Below are positions 14,506 to 21,816 of a stretch of 34,085 nt of DNA, piece by piece; position 1 is the stretch's first letter, and each line of letters starts with the position of its first letter. The position numbers and the translations under genes were made by a program. Below the pieces are notes generated by a model. It saw only the letters and a list, made by a program, of their open reading frames with translations, had not been told where the DNA came from and made no database searches. The stretch comes from Clostridiales bacterium (GTDB taxonomy: Bacteria; Bacillota; Clostridia; Oscillospirales; Acutalibacteraceae). The DNA lies in NCBI GenBank assembly GCA_021199275.1, contig JAJQIJ010000004.1, forward strand, positions 1 through 34,085, in the 5' to 3' direction.

Positions 14506-14545
14506 AAAAAAGTCGTTAGTATGTTGCCCATGCCAACGACTTTTT
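14506..14545 (-). terminator. Terminator between manA and DUF378
   Basis: Perfect 11-bp stem AAAAAGTCGTT / AACGACTTTTT with a 17-nt loop; on the minus strand it runs into TTTTTTATTT. It ends manA transcription 23 bp after the stop codon. Because the DUF378 ribosome site (14495-14501) begins right after the T-run, it could also attenuate read-through into DUF378. Confidence 0.75.
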
Positions 14546-14567
14546 ATTCATTTTAAATTTTTAAAAA

Positions 14568-15518
14568 TTAAATTTTGCTTTTCAGAAATTCACATTCGCC
14601 GCTTATTGTGTATTTTCCGTAATTTGCCGGCACGAAAAAGCTGTCTCCTTTTTTAAACGGCGCGCCGTCAATTTCGCCGCGGCCGTCTAAAATAAGTATG
14701 TGTTCAAAGCTTTCTGCGCCTGCTTCAAGCTCAGTGTTACCGGCAAGAGCATATTTGTAAACCGTGAAAAGGGGGCATTTTTTCAGCAATATGCGCCGGC
14801 ACTGCCCTGAAATTTCCTCTGCGCCGTCAGGCACGGCGGCATATTTCGGCGTGTCTGTCACGGCAACGTCAAGCGCCTTGTCTATATGCAGCTCGCGCGG
14901 CTTTCCGTCTTTTAAACGCCCGTAATCGTAAACGCGGTATGTTGAATTGCTGTTTTGCTGTATTTCCGCCACTAAAATTCCGGCGCCGATTGCATGCACC
15001 GTGCCCGCCTCTATAAAAAATAAGTCGCCTTTTTTGACTTTGACTTTGTTTAGCACGTCTGTCAGCGTGCCGTTTTCAATGGCGGCTTTAAACTGCGATT
15101 TGGTGATTTTATCTTTAAAGCCGTAAATCAGCTCTGCGCCGTCATTGGCGTCAAGCACATACCACATTTCTGTTTTGCCATATTCGTTTTCAACTTTTTT
15201 TGCATATGCGTCGTCAGGGTGCACCTGAATTGAAAGCTTGTCTTTGGCGTCAATCAGCTTAATAAGAATGGGGAAATAGTCAAATTTTGCCGCACGGCTG
15301 CCAAGCAGTGTTTGCCTGCTGCAGCTTTTTATTACGTCGTCAAGGTAACGCCCGTCAAATTCACCGCCGGTTATTTTGTTTTTGCCGTCTTTATGGCAAG
15401 ACAAAACCCAGCCCTCTGCCACGGGGCGCATGTCTGTTTCATAGCCGAAATCGTCTGCCAGCCTGGTGCCGCCCCAAAGATAATCTTTAAACACAGGCTG
15501 CAATTTTAATATTTCCAT
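14568..15518 (-). CDS. manA: Mannose-6-phosphate isomerase, class I
   Basis: A 316-residue cupin enzyme interconverting mannose 6-phosphate and fructose 6-phosphate. Zinc ligands are visible: Gln98 and His100 in SIQVHPDD, Glu117 in GKTEMWY and His175 in AGTVHAIGAG. The C-terminal cupin half ends in a usual KGDSFFVPANYGKYTI segment. Length fits the short Firmicutes form. ATG 15518 has AAAGGAA upstream. It feeds mannose into glycolysis, or supplies mannose 6-phosphate for glycan synthesis. Neighbours do not point to one role. Confidence 0.95.
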   Translation of the reverse strand: MEILKLQPVFKDYLWGGTRLADDFGYETDMRPVAEGWVLSCHKDGKNKITGGEFDGRYLDDVIKSCSRQTLLGSRAAKFDYFPILIKLIDAKDKLSIQVHPDDAYAKKVENEYGKTEMWYVLDANDGAELIYGFKDKITKSQFKAAIENGTLTDVLNKVKVKKGDLFFIEAGTVHAIGAGILVAEIQQNSNSTYRVYDYGRLKDGKPRELHIDKALDVAVTDTPKYAAVPDGAEEISGQCRRILLKKCPLFTVYKYALAGNTELEAGAESFEHILILDGRGEIDGAPFKKGDSFFVPANYGKYTISGECEFLKSKI

Positions 15519-15645
15519 AAAAATTCCTTTCTTGTTTTAAAACAGTAATTGGGCGCTTTTGCCGCTGCCCCGCTGAAATGTTTGAAATTAATTGGCGTTT
15601 GCGCTGATTTTGTGTTAAAAATATTTTCGAAAATTCACATTTTTG

Positions 15646-15674
15646 TTGCTATTATGGCATATGTGTGCTATAAT
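15646..15674 (+). promoter_or_regulatory. Promoter of the TM2 gene
   Basis: -35 TTGCTA (15646-15651), 17-bp spacer, -10 TATAAT (15669-15674). The start codon is at 15839, so the leader is about 155 nt and consists almost entirely of repeat copy C. Confidence 0.65.
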
Positions 15675-15682
15675 TTAGACAA

Positions 15683-15807
15683 GGAATGCACCCGTCTCTA
15701 CAGGCGGCGCGGTTTAATTATTAATCAGCGGCGTGTAAAATTCACCGCTGGGGGCGGCAGTGCACTGTCGCTTGCCGCATTGAATGACGGGCGAGCCCTT
15801 ATTAAAT
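15683..15807 (-). repeat. Dispersed intergenic repeat, copy C
   Basis: On the minus strand it reads TTTAATAAGGGCTCGCCCGT and continues with blocks matching copies A and B (GCGACAGTGCACTGCCGC, then CGCCTGTAGAGACGGG). It is more diverged than A or B. The core hairpin is preserved: GGGC pairs with GCCC, and TAATAA pairs with TCATT-side bases. It occupies the untranslated leader of the TM2 gene in antisense orientation. Confidence 0.6.
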
Positions 15808-15838
15808 ATAACATAATGTGAAAAAAGGAGATTTAATT

Positions 15839-16195
15839 ATGTTTTGTAGTAAATGCGGTGCCCAGATTGATGACCAGGCGGTTGTTTGCCCACAGTGCGG
15901 CGTGCCCACATCTAATTACCACCAGGCGCCTGCCGAGCCGGTGCAGCAGCCGACTATAAATATTGTAAACACAAATTCAAATGTCAACACTAACGTTGCC
16001 GGCGCAGGCAAGCCGAAAAACAAATGGGCGGCATTGCTGCTTTGCATCTTTTTGGGTGGCATTGGCGCCCACAAGTTTTATGAGGGCAAAATTGGCATGG
16101 GAATTTTATATTTGTGCACAGGCGGCCTTTTCGGTATAGGCTGGGTTGTAGACATCATAAGAATAGCTTTAAAGCCAAACCCGTATTATGTGTAA
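15839..16195 (+). CDS. Zinc-ribbon and TM2-domain membrane protein
   Basis: A 118-residue protein. The N-terminus is a zinc ribbon (CSKCG at 3-7 and CPQCG near 22-26), followed by a Pro/Gln/Asn linker, then a TM2 domain (about 55-110) with two membrane helices and the signature GGIGAHKFYEGKIGMGILY. ATG 15839 has an AAAGGAG site 7 nt upstream and starts directly at the zinc ribbon. TM2 proteins are widespread and of unsettled function. It stands alone, with its own promoter and terminator. Confidence 0.9.
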   Translation: MFCSKCGAQIDDQAVVCPQCGVPTSNYHQAPAEPVQQPTINIVNTNSNVNTNVAGAGKPKNKWAALLLCIFLGGIGAHKFYEGKIGMGILYLCTGGLFGIGWVVDIIRIALKPNPYYV

Positions 16196-16313
16196 TTGCA
16201 GCCAAACAGTGAAAGGCTTAACTTGGCAATTTTACCAAACGCCACGCTGAAAACAAGCGAAAAGCGAAAGGCCTGCGCATTGTTTTGCCGGCTTTCATTA
16301 ATTAAATAAACCT

Positions 16314-16346
16314 AAAATATTCCCGCCGGCAAGGCGGGATATTTTT
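16314..16346. terminator. Bidirectional terminator between TM2 gene and gtrA-like gene
   Basis: CCCGCC (16322-16327) pairs with GGCGGG (16333-16338) around GGCAA; the stem continues with A/T pairs past one bulged T and is flanked by A-rich and T-rich runs on both sides. It can serve both convergent genes. The remainder of 16196-16389 shows nothing I can name. Confidence 0.8.
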
Positions 16347-16389
16347 ATTTGTGCCAAAAGCGCACTTTAAATACCAGCGGCAGCTGTAA

Positions 16390-16932
16390 TCATGCATTTT
16401 CATTTTCCGGCTGCGGTGAAACTTTCTTTTTTCTGTGAATTATAAAGCGGTTGCACGGGTATGTCCAAACAGTGGGAATTGCCATTCCTATAACCTTTAT
16501 AAGTAAATCCCAGAAATTGCCCGTTAAATCATGCGCCTGGGCAAATGTTGTCATGGCAGAGCCTATCCAGCCGTTTGCAAATATGGTGAACACAACCATT
16601 ATAATGTAAAGCACCATGCTTAAAGTCGGGTTTACATCAGCCTTGAAAGTGATTTTGCGGTTGAAAATGAATGCCAGCGCGTAACCCACGGTTGTTGAAA
16701 TCAGATATGTGTAAAGATAGCCCTTTGAAGTAATGCCAATCATATTAAGCGCGCTGTTTGTAACCGCCTGCGCCGTGGCTGCGGCAAACACTGTGTTCAG
16801 CAATATCATATGCACAACAAGCTCAACCACAGACGAGCCGCCGCCCGCTATGCAGAATTTTATGAATTTCCAAATTTCGGCATGCTTTTCAGTGAATTTT
16901 TTAAACGGGTTTGTCTTTTTTTCTGCGCTCAT
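16390..16932 (-). CDS. GtrA-family membrane protein
   Basis: A 180-residue protein with four transmembrane helices: about residues 22-50, 72-92, 102-128 and 140-160. It matches the GtrA family (FIKFCIAGGGSSVVELVVH at the first helix, YALAFIFNRKITFK after the second). GtrA proteins are thought to move lipid-linked sugars across the membrane or assist glycosyltransferases in surface-glycan synthesis. No glycosyltransferase is adjacent. ATG 16932 has AAGGAG upstream. The sequence between helices 1 and 2 (TAQAVTNSALNMIGITSKGY) is longer than in minimal members. It lies 92 bp behind the metallophosphoesterase. Confidence 0.85.
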   Translation of the reverse strand: MSAEKKTNPFKKFTEKHAEIWKFIKFCIAGGGSSVVELVVHMILLNTVFAAATAQAVTNSALNMIGITSKGYLYTYLISTTVGYALAFIFNRKITFKADVNPTLSMVLYIIMVVFTIFANGWIGSAMTTFAQAHDLTGNFWDLLIKVIGMAIPTVWTYPCNRFIIHRKKKVSPQPENENA

Positions 16933-17024
16933 ATATTTACTCCTTAAATTTTAAGCGGGGTAATGCCGGGCAAAAAAGCTTTTTAAGCACTATAACTTGG
17001 GGGTGCAATTTCTTGCCAAAGCTA

Positions 17025-18146
17025 TTAAAGAATATTTGCCAATATAATTATCAATGCTGCAATGCCGGCAATGCCCAGCACAGTCTTTATTATAAGAGGT
17101 ATAGCCGCGTCAACCGTGGCCGGCGCTTTGCTTGACAGGTAATCAAACACCGGGCGCGAAACCTTTGTGCCAACCAGCTGTTCATATGTGCGCGTATATG
17201 TTTCATATTTTTCGGGGCTGTTTTCCTCAATAACAAACAGCCGCACGCCGCGCTTTGTTCTGTTTCCGTAAACATTAAAGCCGCTTGACTGTGTAAAGCC
17301 CAAATCTATGTTTTTATATCTGCCGACAAAGCTGTTTTTGTGGTCATGCCCGACATATACGCCAACCACATCGCCCTTTTCTGCCAAGGCGGCAAATTCG
17401 CCGCTGTTAATGTCAGGAATTGAGGGCGGCTCTTCAAGCATGTCGCCGGCGCGGCAGGTGGGCCCAAGCTTATAATATTCGTTTTTATGAGTCCTGTAAG
17501 CCCGCACGGCGCCCTTTTCGCTTTTCTTTACGCGCTTTAATACATTATAATATTCAGGCATGGGTATATGCTGAAAAACTATTGACGGCACAAAAGCGCC
17601 GTTCTTTTCTTTTAAACTGTCTCTTGTTTTGCAATACCACTCGGTAATTTTTTCGTCAAACGGCTCATAGCCGCCGCCTTTTGCGTCTGTGCCGCTGTCA
17701 AAAAGATAAATGTTAAACACATCGCGCCCTGAATTGTCAGACGCTTGCAGCGTAATATTATATGTGCCGCCGCCGTCAATACCGGGCGCCTGTTCGCCAA
17801 TGCAGCCGGGCAGCTTTTTATATATGTGTTCAAACTGGTCTTTGTTTGAAATGCCCACCTGGCGGTCATGATTGCCGAATGTAACCGCAAACGGAATGCC
17901 TCGTTTTGTTGCCGGCTCAAGCAATGTGCTTATTGTTTTTGCCACGGCCGCCTCAAGCTCAGCGCCCTTTCCTTTATATGTCACGCCGTAACCCTTTATC
18001 TGGTCTCCTGTATAAACCACAAGGTCAGGCTTTTCGGCTTCAAGGGCGGCTTCAAGCAGGTTTATTGTGTCTTGTGACACTGACGGAATTTCCTGCATGT
18101 CTGTTATCTGCATGATTTTGAATTTGCCGTCTGAATTGAATTTCAT
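17025..18146 (-). CDS. Calcineurin-like metallophosphoesterase with C-terminal membrane anchor
   Basis: A 373-residue protein with the metallophosphoesterase motifs in order: D16-M-Q18, GD at 47-48, GNHD at 91-94, His193 in FQHIPMP, and GHDH at 266-269. In the first motif a Gln stands where DxH is usual; DxQ variants occur in some Icc/YvnB-like enzymes. There is no N-terminal signal, but the last ~22 residues (IKTVLGIAGIAALIIILANI) form one hydrophobic helix with nothing after it, so the catalytic domain is probably tail-anchored on the cytosolic side. ATG 18146 has an AGGAGG site. The substrate is unknown. The leader has a consensus promoter and competing hairpins. Confidence 0.88.
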   Translation of the reverse strand: MKFNSDGKFKIMQITDMQEIPSVSQDTINLLEAALEAEKPDLVVYTGDQIKGYGVTYKGKGAELEAAVAKTISTLLEPATKRGIPFAVTFGNHDRQVGISNKDQFEHIYKKLPGCIGEQAPGIDGGGTYNITLQASDNSGRDVFNIYLFDSGTDAKGGGYEPFDEKITEWYCKTRDSLKEKNGAFVPSIVFQHIPMPEYYNVLKRVKKSEKGAVRAYRTHKNEYYKLGPTCRAGDMLEEPPSIPDINSGEFAALAEKGDVVGVYVGHDHKNSFVGRYKNIDLGFTQSSGFNVYGNRTKRGVRLFVIEENSPEKYETYTRTYEQLVGTKVSRPVFDYLSSKAPATVDAAIPLIIKTVLGIAGIAALIIILANIL

Positions 18147-18194
18147 TTTTCCTCCTGCCGCACTGAAGGCGGGTGTTTTGAGCTAAATCTATTA

Positions 18195-18240
18195 AAGGAG
18201 GGCGCGGGTATTGTTAAGCCACGGCGTCCTCCTTAACAAT
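18195..18240 (-). promoter_or_regulatory. Leader with two mutually exclusive hairpins
   Basis: Hairpin 1 pairs CTTAACAAT (18232-18240) with ATTGTTAAG (18210-18218), nine perfect base pairs. Hairpin 2 pairs CCTCCTT (18228-18234) with AAGGAGG (18195-18201), seven perfect pairs extended by three more after a mismatch. They share 18232-18234, so only one can form. On the mRNA, AAGGAGG-like bases are part of the competition. It lies 49-94 nt before the metallophosphoesterase start, inside the transcript. Confidence 0.45.
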
Positions 18241-18243
18241 TTC

Positions 18244-18272
18244 ATTTTAACATTATGTAAATATCTTGTCAA
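18244..18272 (-). promoter_or_regulatory. Promoter of the metallophosphoesterase gene
   Basis: Minus-strand -35 TTGACA (18267-18272), 17-bp spacer, -10 TAAAAT (18244-18249). Predicted transcript start is near 18237, which places the hairpin region at the very 5' end of a leader of about 90 nt. Confidence 0.8.
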
Positions 18273-18331
18273 CATATTTCGCGCTCATATTATGTAAATT
18301 GTGCGTAAGGTTTTAATCAAAAAAATGTTTT

Positions 18332-19081
18332 TTAAACGTTTAATATGAACTTAAAAAGAAATAGTATGGCGTAAAGCGCGGGCTGGTGCAGCATGTAAAC
18401 CCAAAGGCTTTGCCTGCCGACTGCCGCAAGGGGCTTTAAATGCGATTTATAGCAAAACGCGGGGAATTTGTTTTTCACCCTGCCGAAATTTACGCCCACA
18501 AAATAAACGAACACCCACGGCAGCAGCGGGAAATAGTCTGCGCTTTCAAAAGATGACGAATAAATTCCAAACACGGCAAGCGCGTCTGTCTGCACCTTAG
18601 GCAATTCAACCAGCCCGAAAACAAGACTGCCGGCACTGATGTCATAAGTCAGCAGATACAGCACTGCGCAAACAGCAATGCCCGCCAAAACCGGCACCCT
18701 GTTTATTACAGGGCGCAAAAGCCCCGCCAGCACCATTGAAATGCCCATAAAGGTTAAAATTCCGTAATAAATTTCAGCGCCGGTTATGCCCATAAGGGGC
18801 ATTATAACTGCTGTTACCAGCGTTACGGCGCAGCCGCATGCAAACACCAGCGCGCCCCTTTTTACCGGGCTTCTTGACAGACTGCAGCAAATGCCCGAAA
18901 CAATTATGAACACAGCCCAGACAGGCGGCTGCAGCACGCAAAGCCGGTTAAACACATCTAAAGCCCAGTCAGCGCCGAAAATAAAATAAATGTCATAAAA
19001 CAGGTGGTGAATCACCATGCAAATTAGCGCGCCACCGCGCAGCTCGTCAAGCAAAACTATTCGCCTTTCACCGGCTTTCAT
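18332..19081 (-). CDS. HGSNAT/DUF1624-like multispanning membrane protein
   Basis: A 249-residue protein with about seven membrane helices. The N-terminal motif ELRGGALICMVIHHLFYDI matches the catalytic region of the heparan-alpha-glucosaminide N-acetyltransferase-like (DUF1624) family, with the His of the MVIHH phrase; the C-terminus has VGRQSLWVYMLHQPALY, also typical. Members are thought to transfer acyl groups across the membrane, but bacterial substrates are mostly unknown. ATG 19081 is preferred because GGGGGG lies 6 nt upstream; an in-frame TTG two codons earlier is the alternative. It is divergent from the HAD-Nudix gene. Confidence 0.82.
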   Translation of the reverse strand: MKAGERRIVLLDELRGGALICMVIHHLFYDIYFIFGADWALDVFNRLCVLQPPVWAVFIIVSGICCSLSRSPVKRGALVFACGCAVTLVTAVIMPLMGITGAEIYYGILTFMGISMVLAGLLRPVINRVPVLAGIAVCAVLYLLTYDISAGSLVFGLVELPKVQTDALAVFGIYSSSFESADYFPLLPWVFVYFVGVNFGRVKNKFPAFCYKSHLKPLAAVGRQSLWVYMLHQPALYAILFLFKFILNV

Positions 19082-19123
19082 TTTCAACCCCCCTGTTGCC
19101 GCTTTATGTAATGTCTGTAATAT

Positions 19124-19152
19124 ATATTAACATATGCCGTGCAATAAAACAA
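19124..19152 (-). promoter_or_regulatory. Candidate promoter of the DUF1624-like gene
   Basis: Minus-strand TTGTTT (19147-19152), 17-bp spacer and TAATAT (19124-19129). A TTGCAC further along could serve as an alternative -35. Confidence 0.45.
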
Positions 19153-19197
19153 TTATATTTTGTTCAGCAACATTTGAAAAGCTTCGCAATGCGGCAC

Positions 19198-19226
19198 TTG
19201 TGTTATTTTTAAAGTTGTGATATACT
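19198..19226 (+). promoter_or_regulatory. Promoter of the HAD-Nudix gene
   Basis: -35 TTGTGT (19198-19203), 17-bp spacer, -10 TATACT (19221-19226). Transcription would begin near 19233, downstream of the in-frame GTG at 19217, which rules that start out and supports the TTG at 19289. Confidence 0.6.
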
Positions 19227-19288
19227 TAAGCAATAAGAAAGCGCTCTGCATTGCCGGGGCTGAAACTTTAATTTTCGGGGTGAAACGC

Positions 19289-20500
19289 TTGCGTTATAAA
19301 AATGTAATTTTTGACTTTGACGGCACGCTTTGCGACACATCGCAGGGTGTAATAAACAGTGTGTTTTACGCGCTTGATTCGCTTGGCGTTGAGGTTGACA
19401 GAAACAATATTGACACAAACCGCTTTATCGGCCCGCCGCTGCTGTTCACTTTTCAGGAATATTTAAAGGCAGACGCAAAAACAGCGCAGGAGCTTGTAAA
19501 AAAATACCGTGAAAGATATACCAACAGCTGCCTTTTAGAAAGCGAGCTTTACCCCGGAATTAAGGACTTGCTGAAAAGGCTTTGCGCCGGCGGGTTTTCG
19601 CTGGGCATAGCTTCGTCAAAGCCCACCAAATATATAACAGAGCTGCTTAGCTATTTCGGCATTTCAAAATATTTCAGCGCCGTGTGCGGCGTGTCTTTTA
19701 ATGCTGACTGTGAATCTAAAGCAAGCATTATAATGCGCTGCATGGACGAGCTCGGCGGCAGTGCTAAAAACAGCCTTGTTATAGGCGACACGCATTATGA
19801 TATTGACGCTGCGTGCGCCGATTTTGTTGACAGCTGCGCTGTAAGCTGGGGCTTTGAAAGCACAGACATTCTGGTGGAAGCGGGCGCGCGCTATGTGGCG
19901 AAAAGCGCGGGGGACATTGAAAATATAGCCATGGGGCTTTATGAAACGACCGTGCAAAGCGACTTGATTTATGACGGCAAAATTTTGCAGCTTAAAAAAA
20001 ACCGGGCGCTGCTTTCAGACGGCAGTGAAGCCGAACGCGAGCTGGTTGTGCACAGCGGCGGTGTTGCCGTTGCCGCCATTACTGAAAATAATGAAATTTT
20101 GCTGGTGCGGCAATTTCGCACAGGCGCCGGTGGTGTGCTTTCAGAGCTGCCTGCCGGTAAGCTTGAAAGCGGCGAAAACCCGCAGGAAGCCGCCATACGC
20201 GAATTAAAAGAGGAATGTGGGTGCGAAGCCGAAAATATTTTTGAAATAGCGGCTGTTTACCCAACGCCGGCATATTGCAGTGAAGTCATTCACATATACG
20301 GCGCTTTGGGGCTGAGCTTCGGCGAAGCAAAGCCTGACAGCGGCGAATTTCTTGACTCTTTCACCATGCCTTTTCAAAGGGCAGTGCAGCTTTGCCTTTC
20401 AAATGAAATAAGCGACGCTAAAACGGTGATAGGCATTTTAAAAATGAAAGAGCGGCTTGAAAAGCAGGCGCAGAAAAAGGAAACACAAAATACAGACTAA
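19289..20500 (+). CDS. HAD phosphatase fused to Nudix ADP-ribose pyrophosphatase-like domain
   Basis: A 403-residue two-domain protein. Residues 1-210 form a HAD hydrolase of the phosphoglycolate phosphatase type: nucleophile motif DFDGT (9-13), IASSKP near 107-112 and the metal motif GDTHYDID (166-173). Residues about 215-385 form a Nudix domain of the ADP-ribose pyrophosphatase type, with a complete Nudix box from Gly290 to Cys312 (E296, R304-E305, E308-E309, G311). Each domain appears intact. The start is TTG 19289, with GGGGTGA about 6 nt upstream. ADP-ribose cleavage would give AMP and ribose 5-phosphate; the HAD domain may act on a sugar phosphate, but coupling of the two is inference. 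The frame is continuous through the junction. Confidence 0.9.
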   Translation: MRYKNVIFDFDGTLCDTSQGVINSVFYALDSLGVEVDRNNIDTNRFIGPPLLFTFQEYLKADAKTAQELVKKYRERYTNSCLLESELYPGIKDLLKRLCAGGFSLGIASSKPTKYITELLSYFGISKYFSAVCGVSFNADCESKASIIMRCMDELGGSAKNSLVIGDTHYDIDAACADFVDSCAVSWGFESTDILVEAGARYVAKSAGDIENIAMGLYETTVQSDLIYDGKILQLKKNRALLSDGSEAERELVVHSGGVAVAAITENNEILLVRQFRTGAGGVLSELPAGKLESGENPQEAAIRELKEECGCEAENIFEIAAVYPTPAYCSEVIHIYGALGLSFGEAKPDSGEFLDSFTMPFQRAVQLCLSNEISDAKTVIGILKMKERLEKQAQKKETQNTD

Positions 20501-20522
20501 TAGGGGCATTTGAAAAGCTGTG

Positions 20523-20543
20523 CCCGCCTTGTAAGTCGGCGGG
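20523..20543 (+). terminator. Weak terminator-like hairpin after the HAD-Nudix gene
   Basis: CCCGCC pairs with GGCGGG around a 9-nt loop; the T-run (TTTTT) begins about 8 nt later, so termination is uncertain. No independent promoter was seen for the next gene. Confidence 0.4.
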
Positions 20544-20584
20544 TGATTCATTTTTCCTTAGCGGGGCCAAAAGTCGCGCCTAAG

Positions 20585-20629
20585 CGGGCAAAGCCCTTGC
20601 CAAATGTTGGTGTTCGGGCAAAGCCCTTG
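20585..20629. repeat. 15-bp direct repeat before the desulfurase gene
   Basis: CGGGCAAAGCCCTTG occurs identically at 20585-20599 and 20615-20629. Each copy contains a GGGC-AAA-GCCC mini-hairpin. The reverse complement, CAAGGGCTTTGCCCG, resembles the GGGCTTGCCC core of the dispersed repeat, and the surrounding intergenic sequence may be a degenerate member. Confidence 0.7.
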
Positions 20630-20652
20630 ATTTAAAACAGGGGAATTTTAAA

Positions 20653-21792
20653 ATGGCAGTATATCTTGACAACAGCGCAACCACAAAGCCGTGCAGCGGC
20701 TGTGTTGACGCTGTAAACGAAATGCTTATAAATGAATGGGGCAACCCGTCAAGCCTGCACTCTGCCGGAATTGCCGGCAAGAAAAAGCTAATAGGGGCGC
20801 GCAGCGCAGTGGCTGCACTTTTGCACTGCGACAAGGCAGAAATATATTTCACGTCAGGCGGCACGGAAGCTAACAACACCGCCGTTTTGGGCGCGGCAGA
20901 CGCGCTTAAAAGGCGCGGGCACAGAATAGTGACGACTGCCATTGAACATGAAAGCGTGCTTGAAAGCGCCAAAGAGCTTGAAAGGCGCGGATTTGACGTT
21001 GTGTTTTTGCAGCCTGACAAGCATGGCATGATAAATGAAAACGACTTGCTTGCAGCCGTAAATCAAGACACAATACTTGTTTCAATGATGTATGTTAATA
21101 ACGAAGTGGGCTCAATTTTGCCGGTTGAAAAAATCAAAGCTGCAATTTTACGCGCCGGTGCCCCTGCGCTGGTGCATGTAGACTGTGTTCAGGCGTTCGG
21201 CAAGATAGATGTTTCACCTAAAAAGCTGGGTGCTGACCTTTTAACGGTGTCCGCGCATAAAGTTCACGGCCCAAAGGGCGTGGGAGCGCTTTATGTAAGG
21301 CAAGGCGTGCGGGTTTTGCCACGGCTTTTCGGCGGCGAACAGGAAAAACGCCTGCGCCCCGGCACTGAAGCTTCGCCTTTAATAGCGGGTTTCGGCGCGG
21401 CGGTTTCGCAAATAGGCAATTTAAACGAACAGCTGCTCAAAACCACACAAATCAGCGAATATGCAAAAGAGAAGCTTTTGGCAATAGACGGCGTAAAGCT
21501 CAACAGCCCGCAGGGTGCGCTGCCATATATTATAAACATATATATACCCACGTTTTTAAGAAGCCAGACTATTGTGCAAGAGCTGTCTTCCAATTATGGA
21601 ATATATGTAAGCAACGGCTCGGCATGTGCCGGCGGCAAAAAAAGCCATGTGCTTTCCGCTATGCGCCTTGGCGATGAAATTATTGACAAAAGCATTCGCA
21701 TAAGCTTTTCGCGCTATAATACAAAAGGCGATGCAGACCTTTTGGCAGAAGCCATAAAGAACATTGTACAAAAATACCCCAAAGCATTATGA
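20653..21792 (+). CDS. Cysteine desulfurase (NifS/IscS family), likely sulfur donor to ThiI
   Basis: A 379-residue PLP enzyme that removes sulfur from cysteine as a persulfide. Key residues: the HES-type region IEHESVLE (97-104), VDCVQAFGKI, the PLP lysine Lys203 in SAHKVHGPKG and the catalytic cysteine Cys325 in NGSACAGGKK. The flexible loop is short, as in group I enzymes. ATG 20653 has AGGGGAA upstream. thiI begins 24 bp past its stop, the arrangement seen for Bacillus NifZ, a desulfurase dedicated to ThiI. It may therefore serve tRNA thiolation more than Fe-S assembly; no iscU or sufU is nearby. Confidence 0.95.
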   Translation: MAVYLDNSATTKPCSGCVDAVNEMLINEWGNPSSLHSAGIAGKKKLIGARSAVAALLHCDKAEIYFTSGGTEANNTAVLGAADALKRRGHRIVTTAIEHESVLESAKELERRGFDVVFLQPDKHGMINENDLLAAVNQDTILVSMMYVNNEVGSILPVEKIKAAILRAGAPALVHVDCVQAFGKIDVSPKKLGADLLTVSAHKVHGPKGVGALYVRQGVRVLPRLFGGEQEKRLRPGTEASPLIAGFGAAVSQIGNLNEQLLKTTQISEYAKEKLLAIDGVKLNSPQGALPYIINIYIPTFLRSQTIVQELSSNYGIYVSNGSACAGGKKSHVLSAMRLGDEIIDKSIRISFSRYNTKGDADLLAEAIKNIVQKYPKAL

Positions 21793-21816
21793 AAGGGAGC
21801 CGCAGGGCAAAATAAA

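Noticed and set aside
19217..19288. GTG start for the HAD-Nudix gene
   Set aside because: It overlaps the -10 box of the predicted promoter, so it would not be in the mRNA; the TTG at 19289 has a ribosome site.
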